This document shows, piece after piece, positions 1 through 12,300 of a stretch of 64,000 nt of DNA; positions within the stretch are counted from its first letter, which is position 1; every line of letters begins with the position of its first letter. The notes below the pieces were generated by a model. The model searched no databases and was not told the DNA's origin. It worked only from the letters and a program-made list of their open reading frames with translations. The position numbers were made by a program, and so were the translations under genes. The stretch lies in assembly GCA_030562195.1 (NCBI GenBank), contig CM060201.1, forward strand, positions 33,338,067-33,402,066, in the 5' to 3' direction. Origin of the DNA: Nipponacmea schrenckii. Lineage: Eukaryota; Mollusca; Gastropoda; Lottiidae.

Positions 1-1454
1 ACCGATAACCCATCGATACGAGTGTCGACCCGTGCACAACAATCAAATATAATATGACGTACATTGAATATAAATAATGAGCCGGGACGTCGTTTTCAAA
101 TTATAATCTTAGATTTTAATAATAATTTAACAAGAACAAGAATAAGAATTGATGAAGACATGCTATGAATACTGTGAATCAATACTTTAAGTACAGTTTG
201 GTAACATTAAAGGTTAATATATTTATTTGAATTGCTGACTGAGCAAATTAATACCAATTCTTTATATATTTATATATTGTCTCTTTAATATATTGAAATA
301 CTACAGTTCAAGTGCAAGGAATATTCCCAATCACCCCTTACTGCGTGTGTTTAAATTTAAGGTCGTTTCTATGGGTATACGTAGATTATTTGAAGAAGGT
401 CATCATTTACAGATTAGAAAAATAATCTTGAATATAAATGTCGCTTGTATTGAATTTTACCTGGTAGAAAATCGATAAGCGTAAAAACCCAGACTAAAAC
501 ATGCAGTATTTATTACATTATGTCACCAGTTGTTGATTTGTTTTATTGCAAAAGTTCTCGTTGTGGATGTGACGGTTTGTTTTTGTCGTTCTGAAACGGC
601 ATCAATTTATGTAATGTTATTTCTGGATTCTAGATATTAGACAGATGAATTATAGAATCCCAATTATAATAGATGAAAACTCTGGTAAATTTAAAAGTAT
701 ATATTTAACTAGCTAGAAAAATATGATACAAGTACTACATATAAAAGCTTAAAACAAACTGAAGAAAATAGAGTTTACAATCCCATATCATGCTAGATCC
801 CCCAACCATATTTGGTAATGTTTATCTTAGATTCCCAGGTGTACTGGCTCGTTTCCATTGTTTACTAAAAATACCTAGCCAGTGGTCAGTATTATTTTGA
901 CCATCTATACTATTGTATTTAAGAATACCTTGAACGCGTACTGAGTATATCAAAGAAATCTAAGACTACCAATAAACAAGAATATAATATTATATGTATA
1001 CTTTAATTTGCAATAACAATTTAACATAATAACAATGTGAAATGCTGGTAGTATAGTATCGCCTGAGAATACAACGTTATATCATTTATTACCAGCTTCA
1101 GCTTTACGGAATCTGCCGAAGATTGCCGAATTATCTGTCGTAATAAAGATAATAAAACTTAAAGACGCATTCCTTTCCTTTCCCTTTCAAGACAAGAATA
1201 AAGTTTTCGTATCACAGCCTTTGCTTTCGAGTAAATTCCAGGTATTAACATTCATAGGAACAATTTTCCCACCTTAATTTAGAATTGAAATAACTAAAAC
1301 TATGTTTGTATATTACAATTTAACCTTAAACAAAAACACAAATAAAAATCAGGCCAAGGTCAAGGTTACTCCTGGAAAAAGTTAAAAACTATATTCAAAT
1401 ATATTTGGAGCGTGTATTTTAATCGCCCCGTCCGTAAACGTTTTTTCACTCCTT

Positions 1455-1900
1455 TAGCTGTACGGTGCAACTCGTGCTCACTCTCCAGAATTTGATTTTT
1501 ATTTTGTGGATCAGTGTCATTATGATGAAGATCCCTATTGATTTTCATAATGATCCGATAAGATTTCGCAGACTTATTGTGTCTGACTTAGCTTTTTTCG
1601 CCTCATTATCTATAGGGTGCTCACTCTACAAGCTACAATTCTTTATAGATCACTATCGATGAATGGTGTCTGACTTAGCTTTTTTCCCATAGCTGGAGGG
1701 TGCAACTCGTGCTCACTCTAGTGGCAACAGTTCTCTGTGTATTCTTTTGATTTTTATTTTGTAGGTCATGTAGATGATCCCTATTGATTGCCCTAATGAT
1801 ATGATAATTTTTCACCGAAATATTGTGTCTGACGTATGTTCGAGTTTCCATAGTGCAACTCTACTCACTCTACAGACAATAATTTTTTATGGAGTTTTAT
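1455..1900. repeat. Imperfect tandem repeat, about three degenerate copies
   Basis: The phrase GTGCAACTCGTGCTCACTCT occurs near 1467 and near 1698, with shorter variants near 1617 and 1853. TGTCTGACTTAGCTTTTTT occurs near 1579 and 1668, and GATCCCTATTGATT near 1529 and 1768. The copies are diverged and of uneven length, so this is an old local duplication rather than a regular satellite. Confidence 0.55.
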
Positions 1901-2230
1901 TTTTTCTGCTTTAAAATCTCTATAGAATAGACATGAACCAAATGTGAATGAAAAACAAACAATAATTTGTACTTGCAATTAAAGCTGCTGGTGAGCGTAT
2001 GTCAAGTCTATCTTTTTCAAAATGCGTCAGTCTGATATGACGCCTCAAACATCACTTCCGGTTTGAATTTTTCTTGCAAGGGTATTCTTGTAGCATTGTT
2101 ATAATTGATGAATTATTGTTAAGCTCTACTGAATCAAAAGACTCGCTTTTAGTTAAATTCGCACATCTTGGAAGAGGTTTATATCAAACAGATTCGTTGT
2201 GAATCTTATGCCATTAGTGTCACACTTCTT

Positions 2231-2395
2231 ATACTTGAAAAGTTAAAACCATGAGTTGGGTAATTAATTAAGTATTAAGGTACATCTGGTAAGATGTCTA
2301 TCTATTTCATAGGAAAAGATCTTACATCTTTTATCGTCACCTATCGAGTACTTGAAAAGTAAAACCATGTGGGGGTAAATTACTGTAGTATTAAG
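2231..2395. repeat. Two-copy degenerate repeat
   Basis: Two related stretches about 118 bp apart both begin TACTTGAAAAGT, continue with an AAAACCATG-containing segment and end with AGTATTAAGG. No coding content was seen. Confidence 0.4.
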
Positions 2396-5300
2396 GGACA
2401 ACAAGGGATGCATTTTATCTAAGTTCTAACAGATATCCTTAATTAGGGAAAAGGACGGTTGACTGGGAAGAGAAAGGTCTGAGGTAGATCTTTTGATACA
2501 GTAGAGTGCCATTAGTGTTTGATGAAAATAAAGTAGGGTTTGTTTTATGTTTTAATGTGCCTTCAATTCATTGTGTCTTGGGAAGAGAAGAAGTAACCAA
2601 TATCCAGTCTGTAATAGTCATAACTAGCCTAGTAGCATAGGAAACCTACAACAGCAAGGCGTAGCTTGTATCTCCAACAAAATAGCTTGCCTACAGTATA
2701 TCAAAACCTGTCTGCAATATATGCAGAGCGTATTAAGAACTTGTCTGCATTCTTACTATGCATTATAGTCAAAATATATAGTTTTTGTCCACAAATCTAA
2801 ATTACCCCGGAAGTGTAGTCACCTGACGTGAATTTGATGACGTAGTTTTATTTGTATACACAACCTGTTTATATGATGTCATAAAATAACTCATATACGA
2901 CCTCATTCACTTTTTTATTATGAATTTTGGATTAAAAGTTAATTTTGTACATTGGTCATGTCTCTGTGATAATTATATAATAATAATGTATTTGAGCCTC
3001 CGTAGGTTTAATTATTTGATAAATCGATTTTCACGCACTACGATACGAACTCTCTAACATTCACACAGTAGTCAAAATACTACACTTTGTTAATAGTCTA
3101 TATCAAATGAATCTACTATATCCAAATCGTATAAAGGAAGTAAAAAGGTCCACAATGTACATGAATATTGACCTGATTAAAACAACTGAATATATTGAAC
3201 ATTATGTAGTGAAACCATTACTGTAAGGTAACGTTCGAGAACAACTGTGAATGCTAGTTCTGTGTAAATGTAAAATGTACATAAAATCAATAATCGGAGT
3301 CATGTGGTTGTTTAGCCGGTGGATTGCAATAAACGGTAAGCACTAGTTAGCTATGACATTTTTGTATTTTTGCAAATTTAATTTCACATTTTTACGAAAA
3401 ACAAAACAAAAAACAAAAACAAACTAATATACGAGATGATTTACCGTTATTTAAAGTATGATAACGTATGGATTTTAAATAAACCATTTGATCTTAATGG
3501 GATTGCAAAGAGATTTTCTGAATTTTGTATTTGAGTCGGGGACACTGATAACAACAATTTGCACCATTCCAATTTTCAATTGGATGTGTATAATTCATGC
3601 AATTCCGTTAAGATGTCAGCAATCGCGAAGGCCTTATGTGATACTAGCATATTTTGCGATAAGTGACAGAAAAGGGAAAAAAAGGAATTATTGAAATTAT
3701 ACCATTGCACCATTAAGGAATCAGATGCTGCATCTCACACTACTCCACAGATCTCAAATGAGTTAACTTCTTATTACCTTGAATACAGTAAGTCATTTTC
3801 ACTCACAACTCCAGTCCGTCCAGCTGTAAATGGACTTGTGAACCTAAGTTGTTATCCTTATATAGTAGATATAGTTGTTTCTTTCTTTTTTCAACAACAA
3901 TAAGGACGTTTGAGATAATAAAATATTTTGATAGATATGTCAATGGGTAATAATTAAACAAAACATCATCAAAAAGGGATTTCATTTATATTTTGCTGAT
4001 TTTTTACTTTGAGACAATAATTTTTGATATATATGTTTTAGCTTATTTGAATTCGTTTTTAAGAGGAAAGGGTATAACTGATATCCTTGATATTCGTTTT
4101 GAAAAGGTGATATTTTTAGACGAAGGAATTTCAAAACTTACGATGAGTATCATGGGGTGGTTAACTGGAGTTAACGTAGGCCAGGGAGACATTCAAAAAT
4201 CTCTAAAAACATTCGCGGTTTCCCAGTAGTATTTTTTAATTTTTTATGGAGTAGTGAATTGGTTGTATACGGCATCTCGAAGCGTTGCGTATTATTACTA
4301 CTATTCTTCAATTAATAAATGCCACACAAGGAAGTGAATTCAAATACTATTGTTTTGAGAGATTTTTATGTTAATTTTCTAGTGGTAAACGACGGTAAAC
4401 TGTACTGTTAACATTGCTCTGGATAAGTCTTCTCGAGCCAGTTTCATCTTAAGACTTTTAATAAAACCTCATTTACAGGAATCGATCCTGAATGTAATCT
4501 CCATATTTGTTCGAATCACTAATAAAATAATAAAATTGGTTAAAAGTTATAAATGTCCACACTGAAAGCGTCCTTTTGCAATATAAATATAAATTCCATT
4601 TTCACAAGAATCAGATAATAATAAGTTTAATTGTTGTTTAATATAATATGGTTCTATATAGGTGAATAGAAATTATGATTCACAATGGAATTATACATAC
4701 ATTGATTGACATTAACTGTTGGTGTACATCTGTTATATAAACTAGTATTATCAAAGGGAGATAATATACCATCATTGACATCAGGGCTCAGACCAGTAAT
4801 ACATTTGCCACCTATTTCCATGTTAAATCATTTATCCTCAACATCGAACAAAGTAAGGCTTCAAGTGAATATACATCCGGCATGACTTGACCATAAATTA
4901 TAAAAATTATATTAATATAATTGGTTCTATACAATATCTGGTGTATCACAAGTGGTCTAGTCCAGCGATCGTTAAATTTCTTGGAATTGGAAAATTAAAA
5001 ACGAATAGCAGTAGAACAAGTCCATAAAACGGATTGTAAGCGACACAAGCGACAGTTTGGTAAAAGCAAAAGAGTTAAAAGCATATGTACCAATAGCTAC
5101 ATGTCTTACCTAGCAGTGACACATTGATTCAGATTATACTTACTGCCAATTAATTTAGCAATGGACTTGCCATGATTTATAACAATGATCAATTTATGAT
5201 CGATTGATATTTAAGGTGGAACACGGGAAAGACACTAATTTACAAGTGACGAGGAAGCAGCGGCTGGAGGGTCAAATATTCCAATAATTTTCTGAATTAT

Positions 5301-5981
5301 TGCCCAACAGATGGTTACTTTACTCAAACTTTTTAAAGGCACACATATTAAAAATCTGGCAATAAATTATGAGTAAGGGACTCAGGTATGGTAAGGTGCA
5401 GAATTAAAAAATCAATATCGTAGACGTTGAGTAAGGAGAGACTTCTCCAATATTTTCTCCAGCCATGATGCTGTGTCCTTTTGTAGTTTTTTTTTCTGTA
5501 CTTCTTCATCTTAGTTGCTTCTGTATGGTGAAGAGCAACGTGGTCTTCAGCTGTGTTTTCTGTTATTCTTCTTGACAACCCGTCTCAATGATCGCCACAC
5601 CCACAGTAGAGTAGGGCACTCTTCTGTTATACTACTCGTGTAATCATTCCTGACTCCCTTAGAGGAAACAATAATAGACCTTTGGTTGTAAAGTTTTATT
5701 TTCTTCAGTAATACATCTCGCGTTTATAGTTTGAGATATATGTGCAGTGATAATGCGATTTTCGTGCTGAAGGTCTACTTGTTTTTCATACCAGGAAATG
5801 ACGGACCATACCCTTTAAAAACCCGATATAGTATTTTGATCATATGAGAATGTGAACAGACGTCTACAGTGGTGACATTTCAATTTTCGCTAGACTAATG
5901 AATTAACACAATGTTTAGCAAATTTTTTATATTTGTGTAAAACAATATAATTTATTAATATTCTTCATGCCATATTTACAG

Positions 5982-6318
5982 GTGAAGATTTATTGAGTAT
6001 TAAACCGGAAGTATTTATAGAAGGTCAACCTGGAAATGTTACCTGTATCAATAAAAACCCAACCTGGAATCTTTGAAATTTATGGGAGTATCAGTAATCA
6101 ACAGGCTATAACAACATGTTCATTAGAGTCACAAGTACCATGTGTAATTAATACCCAAAGACCTGATTACAGTCAATATTACAGTGTATCTAACACTACC
6201 AACAGTGCAACAATTCATATTAACACTGTCAATAGAACAAGAGATGGTGGTCAGTGGAGGTGTGCTGCTATTGGATCAAATGGTGAAATGAAAGATAGTA
6301 TAACAATAGATGTAAAAG
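5982..6318 (+). CDS. Ig domain exon with apparent frameshift
   Basis: The acceptor is ATATTTACAG ending at 5981 and the donor is AAAAG|GTAAT, both phase 1. The first third reads EVFIEGQPGNVTC in the phase set by the acceptor. The rest reads on in another frame with DGGQWRCAAIGSNGEM, the second Ig cysteine and F/G-strand region. The frames switch between about 6060 and 6085, so one base is extra or two are missing. The split falls inside one clear Ig domain, so a sequencing error or a recent mutation is more likely than two exons. Confidence 0.75.
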
Positions 6319-9300
6319 GTAATTATGATTTTTTGTGTGTACCTTGATATCTGCACGGGGTCTCAAAGGAAAATGGACCATTTCATTTAGTGTAATTATA
6401 ATTTGGCATAGCGGATCGTATAGTGCTGGTAGATTTGACGCTCGATTGTTGTGGAGGGTCTAGAGGATCCGTCCCAAATGTAGGTGCCGATGCCCAGTCC
6501 ATCTAAGGAATTGTAATAGATTTAACCTCTTTATATGACACTGATATATTTATTCAGCCATTACACTGGTACAACATTTCTAACTCCCCTATGAAGAGTT
6601 CCTCCAAGGGAGATAACATATTATGGAAGGGACATAACTCTTTATGATTAAAGACTACAAATAATCATACACTACAATTCCTTCCTTTTTCCTAAATGAG
6701 AAATCATCATTTTCTAAAAATCATTACAATGAACAAAAATCTTTAAATAAACTAAACATTTAAAATATTAACTATATTTCACTTTAGAGTTTATGTTGTT
6801 TGGAGTGTCCTATAAATGTTAATCATTCCGATATCGCAAAGGTCGTCTTCGATTAGTTTAGGTCGTTGATACGAATTGAAAACTTTCATTACTTGAATCA
6901 CATTCATCAATATCCTTATGATCAACATTTGATTGATTTAAAACACTATCAGAATTTACGTTTTCATTTGGCACAATAGTATGATCATTTCTAATTGTAG
7001 CACTATGATCATTTCTAATTGTAGCACTATGACCATTTCTAATTGTAGCACTATGATCATGTTTTAATTGTAGCACTATGATCATTTCTAATTGTAGCAC
7101 TATGATCATGTTTTAATTGTAGCACTATGGCCATTTCTAATTGTAGCACTATGATCATTTCTAATTGTAGCACTATGACCATTTCTAATTGTAGCACTAT
7201 GATCATTTCTAATTGTAGCACTATGATCATTTCTAATTGTAGCACTATGATCATTTCTAATTGTAGCACTATGACCATTTCTAATTGTAGCACTATGACC
7301 ATTTCTAATTGTAGCACTATGACCATTTCTAATTGTAGCACTATGACCATTTCTAATTGTAGCACTATGATCATTTCTAATTTTTAGCACTATGACCATT
7401 TCTAATTGTAGCACTATGATCATTTCTAATTGTAGCACTATGATCATTTCTAATTGTAGCACTATGACCATTTCTAATTGTAGCACTATGATCATTTCTA
7501 TTTGTAGCACTATGACCATTTCTAATTGTAGCACTATGATCATTTCTAATTGTAGCACTATGACCATTTCTAATTGTAGCACTATGATCATTTCTAATTG
7601 TAGCACTATGACCATTTCTAATTGTAGCACTATGACCATTTCTAATTGTAGCACTATGATCATTTCTAACTTTTAGCACTATGACCATTTCTAATTGTAG
7701 CACTATGACCATTTCTAATTGTAGCACTATGATCATTTCTAATTGTAGCACTATGACCATTTCTAATTGCAGCACTATGATCATTTCTAATTGTAGCACT
7801 ATGACCATTTCTAATTGTAGCACTATGATCATTTCTAATTTTTAGCACTATGACCATTTCTAATTGTAGCACTATGATCATTTCTAATTGTAGCACTATG
7901 ACCATTTCTAATTGTAGCACTATGATCATTTCTAATTGTAGCACTATGACCATTTCTAATTGTAGCACTATGATCATTTCTAATTGTAGCACTATGATCA
8001 TTTCTAATTGTAGCACTATGATCATTTCTAATTGTAGCACTATGATCATTTCTAATTGTAGCACTATGATCATTTCTAATTGTAGCACTATGATCTTTTT
8101 GGTTTTCACTTTATAAGATATATCACCCAAATACATTTTTATTTGATGTTTCACTTGTGATTTCCGAATTACGATCACTTTATAATATTTCTTTATGTGT
8201 GAACATTTCGTTTAAAACGCACAAAGGGTTTCTCACGGTTTCCACAATTACCCCATTTCCAAATTTTTAAATTTAAAACCTTTGGTTATTTTAGGATTAA
8301 ACTTTGTTAAAATTTAATTTTTTCTTTTTTCCACTAAAATTTTATAAAATATTGAAATGTTATTATATGTGCACCTTGTTTCATATAAATTTTTTCTTCC
8401 CTTTTCTTTCTGTTGGCTGTCTCGGTCTCTAACTTCATAATCTTCTTTCGCAAATTTCTTTTTAATTCTGTCAATTTTGTTCGCATTTATCTTCCATATA
8501 ATAATTCAGCTGGACTCTTTCCGGTTGTTGTGTGGGGCTACTTCTATAATCATTAGGAATTGATCTAGTTCAGATTTCCAATTCCGATTTTCAGCTTGGG
8601 CTATTCGAATAATTTTCATGATAGAACGGTTTTGACGTTCAACCTCTCCATTGGCTTGAGGCCATAATGGTGTTGACCGGCGATTTTTTTGTTTAAAATT
8701 TCACTTACAAACTGAGGTCCGTTTTCAGTTTGTATTGTTAATGGTAACCCATGCGAAACAAATTTTTTTTCTTTTTTTTGGGGAATTTAGTTATAACTGC
8801 TTCAAAAAATCTACTATAGTAGTCAAAATTACGAAAATATAGTCACCTGAAGGTAATGGTCCTAGTAGATCAGCAGCTAGATGTTCCCATGGTGCAGAAG
8901 GTAATGTTGTTCTACACATTGGTTAAAGGTCGTGTTGTCTGTGATACCAATTGCCATCTATAGCAAGATGAACAAAATTTCTCCACCCAAATCCCCCTTT
9001 TTGTTCTCAAGCGTTGTTTCATACCAATAATATCAGGATGACCTTCATGTGCTAGTTTTAAAACTTGATCTCGTAATGAAGATGGAATTACAATTCGTGT
9101 TCCTCGTAAAACTAAATTTCCAATAGCACATAATAATGATATGATATAATTCTGATTTGACTGGAACATATTCTTTATAGTCTAAATTATACCATTTTCC
9201 ATCTAATAGGCAGTTTCTTACTCTTTTCAGCTCATCATCACATTCAGATTCTATTTCTATTTCTCTGGTTGTCAGGGCTCTTGGTGTTGATTCTTTAGCT

Positions 9301-12300
9301 ATAAGTTTGATATACTCATGATCCGTCTTACTTGTTTTTGGGCAATAATTCCAGTTTATTACTCGTAATCTTGATAAGGAATCAGCAATATTCTGTGACC
9401 CAGGAATATATCGTACTTTGTAACGATATGGCTGTAAGCGTAAAACCCATCTCTCAATTCTGGCACAGGTTGTTGATTTTGGTGAATAGATGCATTCTAA
9501 TGGTTTGTGGTCTGTAAGTAATTCGAAATCTGTAGCATACAAATTCATATGAAATCTTTCACATGCCCATACCAATGCAAGTGCTTCTTTTTCTGTTTGA
9601 GAGTATCTTCTTTCAGTTTCAGTTAAGCTTCTACTGGCATAACAGATTAAATCTGTATTCATGAGGGTGTTCTTGAATCAGGATACCTCCTAATCCCACA
9701 GGACTTGCATCTGCTATGACAAGAGTCTTGGCGTTCTTGTCAAAAAAAGCTAAGGTTTCGGCAGATGACAATCTTTTCTTCAATTCATCAAATGATTGTT
9801 GTTGTTCTTTGCCCCAAACAAAGTCTTTATTTTTCTTTGTGAGTTTTCTCAATGGCTCTGAAACTGTTGATAAATCAGGAATATATCTGGCTGTATAATT
9901 TACCAAACCTAGAAAACTCCTTACTTCAGTTGGTGTTGTTGGTGCTCTGGCTTCAACTATTGCCTTCACTTTTACTTCTGTTGGTCCCACCACCTTCCAA
10001 AATTTGAAAAAATTCTGTTTTCCCCGAAATTTTTAATGTTTAAAAAGGGGGTCCTTTTTTAAAATTACTTTGTCTGCAAATTAAAAGTTTTTTTTCCTTT
10101 TTCAGAAATAGTTTCCCACAAATTGGGATTTCCTTTTATTAAAGTTAGCCCCAAATTTTCCTTTTTTAAATTTATTCTCCAAAAAAAATGGCACCTTTAA
10201 ATTTTGAGAAATTGGGAAAGCTTTTTGATTTTAAATTTCCAGCCAGTTTTCCAAACATAAATTTTGGGAAATTTTTTAAAAAACCTTTGGTTTTAAAACC
10301 TTACCTTTTTCTGAAATTTTCCCCTTTCAAACCCCCAAAATTATCTTTTCTAAAATGGTTCTTCCCTTTTAATCTTGTAAATTTTTTTTCATCTGTTTTT
10401 TGGAATTTAAGGGTTTTCCCAAAACTTTTTTGGGTTTGTCTCCGGGATATTAAATATCTTTTTCAGTGTTCTTTTGCGGTGAAACTACGACTGGTGATAC
10501 CCACGAACTAGGCCCATTTACACGTTCTATAATGTCTAGTTTTTCAAGTTCCTTTAATTAATTGGTTAGTTTCTCGCGTAGTTGATACGGCACTCTCCTA
10601 ACTTGTTGAGCAATTGGTGTAACAGTCTTGTCTACTGCTATTTTAAGTTTAAAGTCTTTCAGTTTTCCTACACCACTAAATAATCTTGGATATTTCTTTA
10701 AATAATAGCTCTTGGTTCTATCAGCTTCACTTTCGGTACTGTAAATTTTCCCAATCTTCAACACCCCTAATTTAATTGCAGTCTCTCTACTAAGTAATGG
10801 TTCTCCTTTTCCATCTATGACAATAAATTCTACTCCTTTCATCTGTTTCTCTTCTAATTTGACATTGGCATAAAATTTACCCAAAACTTTAATGGTTCCT
10901 GTGCTCCATAGGCATATAATTTAATATCTGGTTTCTCAGAATACCAAGTTCTTTTCCTTTTGTTTTGAGGAATTCCCATGAATCTCTTCCCATACAATTA
11001 GCAGATGATCCGGAATCAATGATGAATTGTAATGGTACACCATTTAAGAGTACTTTCACTGTCTCCTTGTTATTGTGTGTTCCAATAGATTGAATTCTAA
11101 ATGCTTCGTTATGTCTTTCATCATTATAGTTGTCATCTGTTTCAACCATTCTTGTTTTCTTTGAATAAGAACGCCTTGATCGGCTTCTATCAGTCTTGGT
11201 TTACACATCTTTTGAAAATGTCCTTTTAATTTACGTTTTCTACACTGTTTGTTTCTAAAGTAGTATTCAATGTTAATTGTGACCCTTTCTCAAGCAGTTT
11301 TATCTCTTTGGCTCAATTCTCAAAAAATATGACGTTGAAATGGTACATTTGATTCGGGATAAAAATATTGATGTAGGGCTCTCTTAGCTCTGTCAAAAAC
11401 ATCATTTATAGTTTGGTCTTCAGTCAGTGTGAAAAAAATTTCTTGAACATCCATTCCAGCAGTATGAAGGGGAAGAGCACGTTTTCTATCTGCATTCATC
11501 TGACCTTTTGATGCAATGTACAGGTCAAATGCCCTCACCCACTTTCTACATCTTGATGAATAGGTTGGTCTATCTCCACAGTCAAAATGGGGTAAACCAC
11601 TTGTTATTTCAGGAAAAGTAGCAACCATCTTATTCTACAGGTTCTTCACTACCTCGTCGCCAATTTTTAGGTGCCGCTGCCCAGCCCAAGGAATTGTAAT
11701 AGATTTCTGATATATTTATTCAGCCATTACACTGGTCGTTGAACAAAACAAAAATTTAAATTATTTTTCTCTTGGAAATACCTAAAAAAAAATTTAAAAG
11801 AAAATTTTTAATGTCTTTTCAAATTAATTGTCTCCCTAGCGAAAAGGTAAGCGTCTATTTCGGGGTGGATTTCATCTGGGTATCGCGTTATTTATATTTG
11901 GATTCCGATACACTGGTCCCCCCAGTGGACCGGGGTTAAGAATAGGTCCACCGTCCTCCATTGCGGGTCGTAAAAGGCGACTCGTTTGCCGTGAGGTGCG
12001 ACCAGTGTCGGTTTGAATGGACTCCTGGTTGTTGAGGGTAACATACTTCCCTATACATAACTTTGGGCCTGGGGATTCCTAGACGGGCGGCCAGTGTGGC
12101 CCACACTGGTCAATCGGCTTGTCGCGTTGAGCTTATGAGTCGGTGGTCAGAACAGATAAAACTTTTTCTAATTACAGATTATATCATTATCCTCCAATTC
12201 AATTCACCGACTCAGAAGCAGCGGCTTGGGTCAATTGGGTAAAAATAAAATAAAAGTTCGGAATTCATTTGCTCCATCCAGAACTTTTATTCCCTTTTTA

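Larger units (their letters stand above)
1..5981. other. AT-rich region without a supported gene
   Basis: No reading frame here has convincing homology, and no exon with matched splice sites was recognised. The stretch may be the first intron of the Ig gene that follows, or intergenic DNA before it. It holds weak dispersed repeats: an imperfect repeat at about 1455-1900 and a paired repeat at about 2231-2395. A short frame at 3770-3870 has a faint Ig look but is not called. Short frames on either strand have the composition of chance ORFs in AT-rich DNA. Confidence 0.6.
6479..11745 (-). mobile_element. Gypsy LTR retrotransposon A, degenerate, carries an internal minisatellite
   Basis: The element reads right to left. 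Related terminal repeats lie at about 6479-6576 and 11668-11745. They share AGGTGCCG, CCAAGGAATTGTAATAGATT-type sequence and TTCAGCCATTACACTGG. The right copy lacks about 20 bp present in the left. Between them on the minus strand come a gag-like start (11628-11320), a degenerate zinc knuckle (about 11250-11200), protease (about 11149-10889), RT (10884 to about 10000), RNase H (9993-9045) and an integrase zinc region (about 9169-8912) with decayed integrase beyond. Frames are broken many times. The gag and pol style is that of aquatic-invertebrate Gypsy elements of the K02A2.6-like type. A 24-bp array sits between integrase and the left LTR. Confidence 0.8.

Noticed and set aside
5348..5578. 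A 76-residue minus-strand frame
   Set aside because: No similarity recognised and no supporting signals. It is consistent with chance.
6975..8096. Could the regular 24-bp array be a CRISPR array?
   Set aside because: There are no unique spacers between the repeats, the setting is a eukaryotic retroelement and there are no cas genes.
6858..8178. Several long reading frames on both strands with eight-residue repeats
   Set aside because: They follow from a 24-bp period in a minisatellite. Both strands are open and the variants do not behave as coding changes.
10188..10511. Plus-strand 107-residue frame rich in Phe, Lys and Pro
   Set aside because: Antisense to the Gypsy A reverse transcriptase and caused by stretched homopolymers.
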